A stretch of 36,900 nucleotides of DNA from Bacteroidales bacterium UBA1077 (GCA_002314195.1 DCCQ01000025.1:1-36900); one strand, 5' to 3'. Counted from the first letter of the stretch, positions 27,701-34,880 are shown. Notes: generated from the letters alone by a model not told the origin. A program made the numbers and translations.

Positions 27701-28708
27701 CGCAAGGTCAAGCGCGACAGCCGCGTTCTCCGGATTGTCTTTTTCTATGCTTTCATCCAGAACAGGCTTGTCAAGGAGACCGAAACGATTCAGTGTGGAC
27801 AAGATATTGTACACCTTTCTGTCAATGGTTTTCTCAGAGATGACTCCCGACTTTATAAGAGGGATGATTCTTTCCTTTGTGAAGTACACCCCTTTTGGAC
27901 ATTCGAGATCAAGCCCTCCATTGACGGCGCCTGATGTGGAATACACTGATGTCCAGTCTGACATCAGGATTCCGTCAAACCCCCACATATTGCGAAGCAC
28001 CTCAATGTTCATATAAGCGTTCTCGGTCGCGTGAACCCCGAAAACAGGGTTATAGCTGTCCATCACAGCCCCGACACGGGCTTTCTCGACAGCCTTCCGG
28101 AAAGCCGGAAAGTATATCTCGTGGAGGGTTCTCTCATCCACATCCGAACTTGCGTGGTGACGGCTCCATTCCTGGTTGTTGGCCGCGAAATGCTTGACAG
28201 TGGCGATCACGCCTTCCGCCTGCACTCCTTCAATATAATGTTCCGCCACCTCAGAGGCCAGGTAAGGATCCTCACCGAAATATTCAAAGTTTCTGCCGTT
28301 CATCGGTGCTCTGTAGATGTTTACACCGGGTCCAAGGAGGATAGCCACTCCTCTGGCCTTGGCATCCTTTCCAAGTCCGTGTCCGAGCCTTTCGGCAAGT
28401 TCTCTGTTCCAAGTGGCGGCCGTAAGTATTCCGGACGGATAAAGGGTGCTGGTGGTATTATTGCGTATGCCCTGAGGACCGTCCGCCATTCGTATTTCCG
28501 GAATTCCAAGCCTGTCCACACCACGCAGAACAAAGGATGTGGCCGCACCGATGTAATCACACTTCTCTTCAAGAGTCATTTTCGACACCAACTCCCAAGC
28601 CCGGGCATCGCCCTTTTCAGGTTCCGCCATATTATACACATTGTCACCACCGTTCGAAACGGCAGACAGAAAAAGAAGTGGAAGTGTCAGTAAAAACGTT
28701 ACTATCAT
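24755..28708 (-). CDS. GH3 glycosidase (with PA14 insertion) fused to a DUF4832-like putative glycosidase
   Basis: 1317 residues with a plain Sec signal peptide (1-18), so probably periplasmic. GH3 part: first barrel domain (about 35-310) with KHFAANNQEWSRH and nucleophile Asp251 in MSDW; second GH3 domain from about 335, interrupted by a PA14 module (about 423-550, AEYYDN...GDDGYRLFVND...); acid/base probably Glu576 in VEGEGFDRP; Fn3-like domain (about 735-820). The DUF4832-like part (about 836-1317) has NPLNGWVMYMG, YIRTGWASMEPEEGKYFW, VVVDGRDQGQNTP, GLGKWGE (Glu1013), NYHRV, IIMEGGW (Glu1114), MMDFRVGNETESWF and a terminal DGWLKVAKVTIR. The GH3-PA14 part resembles beta-glucosidases; the second half is uncharacterised. 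It is the first gene of the PUL, behind the regulated promoter region. Confidence 0.85.
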   Translation of the reverse strand: MIVTFLLTLPLLFLSAVSNGGDNVYNMAEPEKGDARAWELVSKMTLEEKCDYIGAATSFVLRGVDRLGIPEIRMADGPQGIRNNTTSTLYPSGILTAATWNRELAERLGHGLGKDAKARGVAILLGPGVNIYRAPMNGRNFEYFGEDPYLASEVAEHYIEGVQAEGVIATVKHFAANNQEWSRHHASSDVDERTLHEIYFPAFRKAVEKARVGAVMDSYNPVFGVHATENAYMNIEVLRNMWGFDGILMSDWTSVYSTSGAVNGGLDLECPKGVYFTKERIIPLIKSGVISEKTIDRKVYNILSTLNRFGLLDKPVLDESIEKDNPENAAVALDLAREGVVMLENRNSELPYGKKKDRILVLGPNACVTTTGGGSGFVTPFHTVTIADGIKRQFGEKYVQVLSDEELYVDIFSDVHPLDDNGRSGFRAEYYDNKTLSGKPVLVRTDASVNFDWGRKSPAEGLPEDGFSARWEGTYTASKTGTLRFKLSGDDGYRLFVNDQLLAGDWGNHSLSSRTAFHNIEKGKTYRIRFEFYDNISDATARLKIGLFNEAMLNAAVAKAERVIYCGGFNSDVEGEGFDRPFSLPAEQKTLITRLTDAHPHVSVVLNAGGGVDFNGWSEGVEAVLYAWYTGQEGGTAIAEIISGKISPSGKLPISIENRWEDNPVYGSYYDNTPVKTQNTPFKRIEYREGIFCGYRGYDRNGVAPRYPFGYGLSYTSFKYSDINVEKLSSGSVLVSFTVANTGKVGAYETAQVYVNDKIASVTRPAKELKGYEKIFIPAGKSVRMTVSLGAEAFSFYDVKSRSFVIEPGEFEILVGPSSADLPLRAAVMLGAPEYQVVNIAPDTVSIIKNPLNGWVMYMGRNWDSDFGKTQRYDEFPAVVPGGKVRVTDWCGTAYIRTGWASMEPEEGKYFWNDPDSRLNRLLTEVRNRGLRLAFRIVVDGRDQGQNTPKYVLDAGAKAFASKLGDKEVYTPYPDDPVFQEKYSKFIKAFASRFDSFDEVDFIDAYGLGKWGEAHSMKYLDNKNKIPVYEWITDLYSRSFKEVPLVMNYHRVLAEETVNGWEDDPDPDSEGMLESAISKGYSLRHDAFGMTGYYKEWEKAFAAKWKFKVPIIMEGGWITGAHHRYWIDPSGKYREGHPEDVRRGEMEAAEEACVNMMDFRVGNETESWFQNIDLVERFIRHGGYRLYPTQVVVPCEARTGETLTLTHTWENMGWGYCPNNIRQWNHRFKPSFALIAEDGTVVRIFVDTKAEPSDWMRNKPAGYSLHVSLEGVAPGNYSWAVAISDTEKGNIPGLNMAVDTASLTKDGWLKVAKVTIR

Positions 28709-28738
28709 AAAAGTCTATGTGGTTAAAAAATCCGTCGG

Positions 28739-28746
28739 CAAAATTA
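28739..28746 (-). promoter_or_regulatory. Candidate -7 box of the PUL operon promoter
   Basis: The minus strand reads TAATTTTG, an exact TAnnTTTG match, 31 bases before the ATG of the GH3 fusion. No TTTG is present at the normal -33 distance. A missing -33 element is what an activator-dependent promoter would show, and direct repeats at 28771-28803 lie just upstream. Confidence 0.45.
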
Positions 28747-28770
28747 TAACTTCCGGAACATATTGCTGGC

Positions 28771-28803
28771 CGTTTTTATACACAAATGGTTCGTTTTTGT
28801 ACA
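28771..28803 (-). promoter_or_regulatory. Direct repeat with 21-bp spacing, candidate HTCS operator
   Basis: CGTTTTTATACA (28771-28782) and CGTTTTTGTACA (28792-28803) match at 11 of 12 positions and start exactly 21 bp apart, two helical turns. AraC-type DNA-binding domains commonly use same-face direct repeats of this kind. Overlapping it is a perfect inverted repeat, AAATGGTT (28784-28791) and AACCATTT (28803-28810), with an 11-nt centre. The block lies 25-64 bases upstream of the candidate -7 box of the PUL operon. Binding by the HTCS is inferred from position and geometry. Confidence 0.45.
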
Positions 28804-28872
28804 ACCATTTAATAATAAATCACTTACTAAAGACAAAATAATCACCGTAATCCTCCACGAGACACCGTATTT

Positions 28873-28903
28873 TTTGGACATTTCAAGACAAGTTGTATAT
28901 TTG
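28873..28903 (+). promoter_or_regulatory. Bacteroidetes-type promoter of the SGNH esterase gene
   Basis: TTTG at 28873-28876 and TATATTTG at 28896-28903 match the -33 (TTTG) and -7 (TAnnTTTG) consensus with a 19-nt spacer. Transcription would begin near 28910 and leave a leader of roughly 75 bases before the ATG at 28984. It is the best promoter match in the window. Confidence 0.65.
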
Positions 28904-28983
28904 TATCAAGTTAGTCGGCCACATAAAAGAGTCTCTCATAGAGGTCTTGGCTTTGATGCGGTGACCGCAAAAAACTAAGAGGA

Positions 28984-29853
28984 ATGAATAACAGCAACAC
29001 ATCTCTCATCATCAAGGCTGTCGCCTTGCTGGCGGCGGGAACACTTACAGCCAACATCGCTTTGGCGCAGGGAAAAGCCAACGCAACCACTTCCGTCAAT
29101 ACTGTGGTGGACACGACCCATCCGTGGTACGGGGCAAGGGTCGGGATCATCGGGGATTCGATTTCGGATCCTCAGGTGGCGAACGGACCTGAGAAGTACT
29201 ACTGGTACATGGCGCGGGAAATCGGGATTGTACCTTGCGTGGTGGCACGGAATGGCCAGCAATGGAATGAGGTTCTCCCGCAAGCGAACAGACTGAAAAA
29301 CGAGTACGGAGACAGCATCGATGCGATTCTCATCCTGATGGGAACCAACGACTTCAACGCAGGCGTGCCGATCGGCGAATGGTTTACAGAAGAATATGTC
29401 AAAGTGGAGGCCTCCAACGGAGAGCCGAAGTCGATGCAGACGAGAAGGCACAGGACCCCGAATTTCGACTCAAAAACATTCAAGGGAAGGATCAACATAG
29501 CGCTCGACTCCCTTAAGAACATGTACCCTCACCAGCAGATCATCCTTATGACACCGCTTCACAGGGGGTATGCCAAATTCGGCGAGACCAACATCCAGCC
29601 GGACGAGAACTACACCAACAGATGTGGGGAATATGTTGACGCGTACATCAATGCGGTTAAGGAGGCGGGAAATGTCTGGGCGGTGCCGGTGATAGACCTC
29701 AACGCCATTTCGGGAATATTCCCGCTCAACCGCTCGCAGAAGGATTATTTTCCTCGGGACAATGACAGGTTGCACCCGACAGACGATGGACACGAAAGGA
29801 TGGGCAAGGCAATCATAGCCGCATTGAGAGGGCTGGCGCCGCGGTTTGAATAA
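28984..29853 (+). CDS. Secreted SGNH/GDSL-family hydrolase, possible carbohydrate esterase
   Basis: 289 residues with an N-terminal signal peptide (about 1-28, ...TANIALAQ). The SGNH blocks are complete: GDSIS with nucleophile Ser59, Gly91 in RNGQQW, Asn122 in MGTND, and the Asp/His pair in HPTDDGH (Asp267, His270). Such enzymes remove acetyl or other acyl groups from glycans, among many substrates; the substrate here cannot be read from sequence. It is transcribed divergently from the PUL with a strong consensus promoter of its own, so it may be expressed constitutively rather than induced. An AGAGGA stretch directly abuts the ATG, too close to act as a classical ribosome binding site. Confidence 0.85.
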   Translation: MNNSNTSLIIKAVALLAAGTLTANIALAQGKANATTSVNTVVDTTHPWYGARVGIIGDSISDPQVANGPEKYYWYMAREIGIVPCVVARNGQQWNEVLPQANRLKNEYGDSIDAILILMGTNDFNAGVPIGEWFTEEYVKVEASNGEPKSMQTRRHRTPNFDSKTFKGRINIALDSLKNMYPHQQIILMTPLHRGYAKFGETNIQPDENYTNRCGEYVDAYINAVKEAGNVWAVPVIDLNAISGIFPLNRSQKDYFPRDNDRLHPTDDGHERMGKAIIAALRGLAPRFE

Positions 29854-30038
29854 AGCCATGAATTCCTTCCATCAAGCAAGCAAGGTCCTAAGTGAGATTG
29901 TCTGACTCGTTTCTGAAAAGGTGTGATTAGCAAACAACTCGTTTTCAACCCATTACGAAACGCCTCCAGTCACTATTGAAGGGCAGCGATCTGTAATTAC
30001 CTGAACCACGACTAATAGCCCAACACGTATTCAAGGCG

Positions 30039-31076
30039 TTACAGTCGCAAACCATCAAGGAGGGCGACATACTTTTCAATGCCGTTGGAGATTTCATCCA
30101 GACGGATATATTCATTGGCAGAGTGGGAGCGTGCGGATTCGCCGGGACCTATCTTCAGGGTCGGGAAATGGCAGAGGGCCTGATTGCTGGTGGTAGGAGA
30201 GCCGAAAGGTTCCAGTCCGAGAGACAGGCCGCGGACGACAGCAGGATGATCCAGCGGAAGATGCGAGCTTCCGATTCTGGTGGAGCGCTCCTTGACCTCA
30301 CAAGAGACGGAGGATTTGATCATCTCCAAGAGCTCCGGATTGGTGTACATCCCGTTCGGACGCACGTCCACGACAAAAGTGCACTTGTCCGGAACGACAT
30401 TGTGCTGAGTTCCTGCGTTGATCTGCGTCACAGACATCTTGACGGCTCCGAGGAAATCCGACACACGGTCAAAACTATGATTCCTGAACCACTGAATATC
30501 CTCAATGGCCTTGTAAATCGCATTGACACCTTCATTTCTGGCGGCATGGCCACTCTTCCCGTAGGCCGTGCAGTCCAGCACCATCAACCCCCTCTCGGCA
30601 ACGGCCATCCGCATCCCTGTAGGCTCGCCAATCACCCCGAAATCGACACGGCCCAACTCCGGCAGGATCAAGTCCAATCCACCTTTTCCACTCACCTCTT
30701 CCTCGGCTGTAGCGGAGAAGATCAGCCTGTACGGCTGCACTTTTAGGATGAGTCTTGAATATGTCTCAAGAAGCGCGACAAGGGAGCCGCCATCATCATT
30801 GCTTCCGAGACCGTACAGACATCCGTCCTCAATCTCTGGCGTGAAAGGGTCACGGGTGTAGCCCGAAGCCGGTCTCACAGTGTCGATGTGCGCGTTCAGC
30901 AGAACGGTCGGTCTCCCGTCCTCCGGGCCGGACTCAACCCAAAGGTTGTTGCCCGCTCTCCTGACATCGAAGCCGTTGTCTTCCATCCATCCTTCAAGAA
31001 AATCCGCAACCGTTCCTTCCTCCCGGCTTACGGAAGGGATCCGGATCATATTCATCAAAAGTTCTATAGTGTCCAT
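30039..31076 (-). CDS. argE: M20-family deacylase of arginine biosynthesis (Bacteroidetes ArgE type)
   Basis: 345 residues, cytosolic (no signal peptide). In Bacteroides the arginine route uses N-succinyl intermediates, and this enzyme type releases citrulline or ornithine from the N-acyl form. Metal-binding segments are NAHIDT (His63, Asp65), GLGSNDDG (Asp94), TAEEEVSG (Glu125/126) and GEPTG (Glu151); a late His is in RSHSANEYI. Segments such as ERGLMVLDCTAYGKSGHAAR and VKMSVTQINAGTQHNVVPDK look like the ArgE proteins of Bacteroidales as I remember them. It stands alone and converges on the SGNH gene, and has no visible link to glycan use. It looks like core-genome sequence next to the PUL. 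Confidence 0.88.
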   Translation of the reverse strand: MDTIELLMNMIRIPSVSREEGTVADFLEGWMEDNGFDVRRAGNNLWVESGPEDGRPTVLLNAHIDTVRPASGYTRDPFTPEIEDGCLYGLGSNDDGGSLVALLETYSRLILKVQPYRLIFSATAEEEVSGKGGLDLILPELGRVDFGVIGEPTGMRMAVAERGLMVLDCTAYGKSGHAARNEGVNAIYKAIEDIQWFRNHSFDRVSDFLGAVKMSVTQINAGTQHNVVPDKCTFVVDVRPNGMYTNPELLEMIKSSVSCEVKERSTRIGSSHLPLDHPAVVRGLSLGLEPFGSPTTSNQALCHFPTLKIGPGESARSHSANEYIRLDEISNGIEKYVALLDGLRL

Positions 31077-31157
31077 AAATCTAAATCTTTATTTATTAAT
31101 ATTTTAGCGGATCGCCTTTAGTCATATCTCACCGAAGATAATCGTCTAAAAGGCGGT

Positions 31158-31179
31158 GTGACAAGTAGTTACTCGTCAC
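31158..31179. repeat. 22-bp near-perfect palindrome upstream of argE
   Basis: GTGAC-A-AGTA-GT-TACT-C-GTCAC pairs 9 of 10 arm positions around a 2-nt centre, about 82 bases before the argE ATG. It could be an operator or an RNA hairpin in the argE leader. No recognised regulator motif fits. Confidence 0.3.
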
Positions 31180-31331
31180 CCATTGAGTATCAGCTGGTGG
31201 AGGGTAAATTATTCATCATCAGCAAAAAAGGCTCAATCCTTTAGGGCAAACCAGCCAAAGACAACAGCATTTCGATCTGAATATCAAAACATTACACCCC
31301 CACGAATAAAAGCCACTGACACCAAACGATG

Positions 31332-31339
31332 CAAATGTA
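31332..31339 (-). promoter_or_regulatory. Candidate -7 box for argE
   Basis: The minus strand reads TACATTTG, an exact TAnnTTTG match, 256 bases before the argE start. No TTTG stands at a suitable -33 position. If used, the palindrome at 31158-31179 would be part of the argE leader. Confidence 0.25.
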
Positions 31340-31356
31340 CACAAAAGCTTAGGTTT

Positions 31357-31436
31357 TTAGAAGTTGTCTTGATTTATTTGTTTGAAGATTCTTTCACCTC
31401 AAAGAACATTTTCAAACAAATCAAAACAACTTCTAA
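31357..31436. mobile_element. MITE-like inverted-repeat element, short copy
   Basis: 80 bp with terminal arms that both start TTAGAAGTTGT at their outer ends. The right arm read inward continues TTTGATTTGTTTGAA (11411-type pairing at 31411-31436 on the plus strand), while the left arm (31357-31386) differs by one base and an extra ATTT. The inside contains TTTCACCTCAAAGAACATT, also present in the longer copy at 31549-31710. There is no coding capacity for a transposase. It could be a MITE, a decayed IS end, or a repeated hairpin element; folded as RNA it would make a strong stem. Confidence 0.5.
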
Positions 31437-31548
31437 GTTCCAAGGCATAAACGTGTAAAAAGAAGACTGTCCCGACACCCACAAGGAACATCAGGACAGC
31501 AGCCTATGATACATTTATATTCAAAGCGTCAAACGCCGCACAGCATCC

Positions 31549-31710
31549 TTAGAAGCTGTTTTGAATTGTTTGTTTGAAGGTTTGAGAGTGAAAAACTTCA
31601 GGTTCGACCGATTCTTCCAAGGAGGATAGCAGTGCTATCTGACTGAAAAAGCGGGAAGAAAATGAAGATTTTTTCACCTCAAAGAACATTTCAAACAATT
31701 CAAAACAGCT
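31549..31710. mobile_element. MITE-like inverted-repeat element, long copy
   Basis: About 160 bp, ending 3 bases from the stop of the LacZ-type GH2. The left arm begins TTAGAAGCTGTTTTGAATTG (31549-31568), and the right arm (31691-31710) is complementary: AGCTGTTTTGAATTGTTTGA in reverse. The interior has a perfect palindrome GATAGCA-G-TGCTATC (31625-31639) and near the right arm the TTTCACCTCAAAGAACATT block shared with the short copy. Relative to the long copy, the short copy looks like an internal deletion. The stem could also terminate transcription of the GH2 gene. Confidence 0.5.
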
Positions 31711-31712
31711 CC

Positions 31713-34700
31713 TTAGTCGCTCATCGGGCGGATAACGAATGTGAACTCGCGCGCCGCGGCAGGAACAAGGTACGGTTTCAGCGGCAGAGTGCCCCAAGAA
31801 TTGATTCCGCCAACTCCCATCTGAGCCAAGTCAAAGTTGACATAAGTGGTACCGTTGGCCCGGTCGTTCTCATGAGCCTTCGCCTTGAGGTTCAGCGAAT
31901 GACGCGCCTCACCGTTCTGGGTATTGGTCTGGTTGGCACGTTTAGGCGTACCATTCTCAAGGCAGTCCAGATCCCTCATCGAGAACGGAATGGCGGAAGC
32001 GGAGAACTTCTGGCTGGCAGAGACCTCAAGACCGGTTCCGTTAGGGTCAAGGAGGCGGAAATATCTCAACCCGGTTTTTGTTCCGGATTCCTGAGTGCGC
32101 ACATAGCCGTAGTGGTACTGGTCGTTGACGCTCTGCGTGTAATGGCCGACAACAGCGGCTGAGTTCCTGTCGGAGTAGTTCTCCCAAGGACCATTGCCGT
32201 AGAAATCTACGGTCGAGTAACGTCCTGGCATGGCGAACTTCATTCCGAAACGCATAAGGGCTGGAGTCTGAGCCAGCTTGCCGGCGTCCTTCATCCTCTC
32301 TGTGGCCTTTATGGAACCGTCCGGGAAGATCTCATAGAACATCTTCACGATGGCGGCGCCGTCTGCGATTGGCTCATATTCAGCGGACACAGACATCAGG
32401 CCAACGCCGTCGGTCGCCTTTTCGACAATCAAGGAGCCGGCCTTGAGTTTGTAGACCGGGTAACGCCACGCCTTGTACATCTCGCGGATCTTGCCGGAAC
32501 CCATATCGTTCTCGGTCGGAGCGCGGGAGAACTCCGGAGTCAAAGGCTCGGAAAGCATCTGGACACCGTCAACGGTGTAACCGGAGAGGAATCCGGTGGC
32601 CTTGTCGAAAGTTGCCGTCCAGTCGGCTACACGGTCAGCCATAGTGCCCGCGAAGGAGAAGGAGCCTGAGAACACATACGCATCGGCTGTCTCGCTCTGA
32701 ACCAAGGTCCTGCCGTCAACCGAAGCGGAACCGGCCTTGAAGGCGGCATCAGACTTTTCGTTCAGCATAATCTGGTCGTATGCCACCTCGGAACCGGCAG
32801 TAAGCACACCGTCAGCGGTCTTGAGGACGTAAGAGACATTAAGGAATATGTCAGCGTCGGCCTGCGGAATGGTCTTGAAGCCGAGATCCACGGTCTCAGT
32901 CATCTGCGGAGCGGCATTCAGGTTCTCGACGACTCCCGAGGACACGGCCTCGCCGTCAACAGTTATATTCCAAAGCATACGGTACTGGCTCAGATCCTTG
33001 AAGAAATATTCATTGAACACATTCACTCTTCCCTGCCCCGCAAGGGATGTATGAATATTCCTGTGCTGGTAGCGTACCTCATAGGCGTGAGGGTGCAGGG
33101 TTCTGTCGGCGGCTATGACACCGTTGCAGTTGAACGAGCCGTCCGAAGGGTCATATTCATTGAAATCACCTCCGAAAGCGAAGATGTGGTCGGTGCCGCC
33201 GTCCTTGGAAGGCCAACGGAGAGCCTGGTCAACAAAGTCCCAGATGAATCCGCCCTGGTAGGTAGGATACTTGCGGACGAGATCCCAATATTCCTTGAAA
33301 TTACCCATGGAGTTACCCATCGCGTGGGCATATTCGCACTGGATCAATGGTCTGTCAGGGTTGCCTTTCGCGTAATCCTCACACCATTTCGGAGAGGCGT
33401 ACATCGGGCAGACGATGTCTGTCTGACCGGCCATCTCAGCCCTTTCGTACTGAACCGGTCTGGTAGGATCGTTGGCTTTCATCCAGTCGTAGCAAGCGAT
33501 GAAACTATCACCGAAGCCCGCCTCGTTGCCAAGGCTCCAGATGATCACCGACGGGTGATTGAAGTCCCTGCGCATCATCCTATGGTCGCGGATGAGATGG
33601 GCGGCCTTGAAATCAGCCCTATGTGCCAAGGATTCTTTTCCGTAGCCCATTCCATGAGACTCAATGTTGCCTTCGTCCACAACATAGAGACCATATTTGT
33701 CGCAGAGGGCGTACCAACGCGGGTCGTTCGGGTAATGGCAGGTGCGCACCGCGTTCATATTCAGTTCCTTCATGATGCGGATGTCCCTGATCATATCCTC
33801 TTCTGAAACCACATAGCCCTTGTCGGCGTTCATCTCGTGGCGGTCCGCACCCTTGATGAGAACAGGCTGGCCGTTGACAAGCAGCTGGCCTTTCTTGATC
33901 TCTACAGTGCGGAATCCGAAATCAATCGATGTGCTTTCCACAACATCCTTTTTGTCGGAAGCGGTCACCTTCAAGGTGTAAAGGCTCGGAATCTCCGCGC
34001 TCCAGAGTGACGGATTCTGTACGTTACCGTTCAGGACAACCTCTCCTTTGACCGGAGATGCCTCTCTGTAGGCCACCTGGTTTCCATTTTTGTCGATAAC
34101 GGAGACACGTACGTTCTTCACGCCCTTGGTAACCTTAGCGTTCACGGTGAAATTTCCGTCCATGCCAGCCATGACGTTCACGTCCTCGATGCGTTCTTTC
34201 TCACGGGTGTAGACATAGACTCCGCGGGCGATTCCGCTGAGCCTCCAGAAATCCTGGTCCTCAAGGTAGGAGCCGTCGCACCAGCGGAAAATCTCAAGGG
34301 CGATGAGGTTCTCCCCAGCCTTGACGTACTTTGTGAGGTCGAAACGTGCCTCAAGCTTGCTGTCCTCGCTGTAGCCGACCATCTTTCCGTTGACCCAAAC
34401 GCGCACGTTGGAGGTGGCGGAGCCGATGCAGAGGCAGATCTGTTTCCCGATCCAGGACTTATCAACATTGAAAGTCCTGCGGTACTGGCCGACATAGTTG
34501 TGCTCGGTCGGAGGGTAAGGTGGGTTGTTAGTGTAATGGCCTCTCCATGCAAAGCCGACATTCAGGTAGACCGGATCGTTGTACCCGTTAAGTTCCCACA
34601 TCCCGGGAACCGGAATCGTACCCCAGTCCGCATCATTGTAGTCCACAGCCTCGAAGCCTTTGGTCCGGCCTTCGATGGTCTCGTTCCACTTGAACTTCCA

Positions 34701-34880
34701 TACTCCGTTAAGAGTCAGAGTCTTCTGCTGGTCCGTCACAAATGTGGCCGCCATCGGCAAACGATTCTCCTCGAACACGTTAGGATCCTGCCACGGTTCC
34801 ATCTTGTTGTTTTTCTCCGCCAATAGCGGTGTCGCGGCCAGAGCAGCCGCAAGAATCAGTAGTAACTTTTTCATATTCAT
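31713..34880 (-). CDS. GH2 family beta-galactosidase, LacZ type, exported
   Basis: 1055 residues from ATG 34880 (MNMKKLLLILAAALAATPLLA, a cleavable signal peptide, so periplasmic). All five LacZ-type domains are present: jelly roll (about 45-225), Ig-like (about 230-325), TIM barrel (about 327-620), linker, and the large C-terminal beta-galactosidase small-chain domain (about 780-1055). The acid/base is Glu453 in WSLGNEAG and the nucleophile is Glu516 in IQCEYAHAMGNS. It hydrolyses terminal beta-galactosides. It is the second gene of a pair with the phosphoesterase-propeller gene 46 bases upstream. It is separated from the main PUL by argE and the SGNH gene, so it may belong to another function. 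The MITE-like element begins right after its stop. Confidence 0.92.
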   Translation of the reverse strand: MNMKKLLLILAAALAATPLLAEKNNKMEPWQDPNVFEENRLPMAATFVTDQQKTLTLNGVWKFKWNETIEGRTKGFEAVDYNDADWGTIPVPGMWELNGYNDPVYLNVGFAWRGHYTNNPPYPPTEHNYVGQYRRTFNVDKSWIGKQICLCIGSATSNVRVWVNGKMVGYSEDSKLEARFDLTKYVKAGENLIALEIFRWCDGSYLEDQDFWRLSGIARGVYVYTREKERIEDVNVMAGMDGNFTVNAKVTKGVKNVRVSVIDKNGNQVAYREASPVKGEVVLNGNVQNPSLWSAEIPSLYTLKVTASDKKDVVESTSIDFGFRTVEIKKGQLLVNGQPVLIKGADRHEMNADKGYVVSEEDMIRDIRIMKELNMNAVRTCHYPNDPRWYALCDKYGLYVVDEGNIESHGMGYGKESLAHRADFKAAHLIRDHRMMRRDFNHPSVIIWSLGNEAGFGDSFIACYDWMKANDPTRPVQYERAEMAGQTDIVCPMYASPKWCEDYAKGNPDRPLIQCEYAHAMGNSMGNFKEYWDLVRKYPTYQGGFIWDFVDQALRWPSKDGGTDHIFAFGGDFNEYDPSDGSFNCNGVIAADRTLHPHAYEVRYQHRNIHTSLAGQGRVNVFNEYFFKDLSQYRMLWNITVDGEAVSSGVVENLNAAPQMTETVDLGFKTIPQADADIFLNVSYVLKTADGVLTAGSEVAYDQIMLNEKSDAAFKAGSASVDGRTLVQSETADAYVFSGSFSFAGTMADRVADWTATFDKATGFLSGYTVDGVQMLSEPLTPEFSRAPTENDMGSGKIREMYKAWRYPVYKLKAGSLIVEKATDGVGLMSVSAEYEPIADGAAIVKMFYEIFPDGSIKATERMKDAGKLAQTPALMRFGMKFAMPGRYSTVDFYGNGPWENYSDRNSAAVVGHYTQSVNDQYHYGYVRTQESGTKTGLRYFRLLDPNGTGLEVSASQKFSASAIPFSMRDLDCLENGTPKRANQTNTQNGEARHSLNLKAKAHENDRANGTTYVNFDLAQMGVGGINSWGTLPLKPYLVPAAAREFTFVIRPMSD

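Larger units (their letters stand above)
31077..31712. other. 636-bp intergenic spacer between argE and the LacZ-type GH2 gene
   Basis: I see no convincing gene. The spacer holds the argE leader, a 22-bp near-palindrome (31158-31179), a -7 box candidate (31332-31339) and two related inverted-repeat elements (31357-31436 and 31549-31710). Short frames here, including one overlapping the end of the GH2 gene, look like read-through of the repeats. Confidence 0.6.

Noticed and set aside
28911..29853. Long minus-strand frames across the SGNH gene
   Set aside because: The plus-strand frame has a signal peptide and all SGNH motifs; the others are shadows of it.
29959..30040. AACGCCT and AGGCGTT as a terminator between the SGNH gene and argE
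   Set aside because: The arms are about 68 bases apart and one overlaps the argE stop; no stable hairpin is likely.
31549..31797. 82-residue open frame on the minus strand over the long repeat and the GH2 end
   Set aside because: It is made of the repeat arms plus the out-of-frame end of the GH2 gene; no family features.
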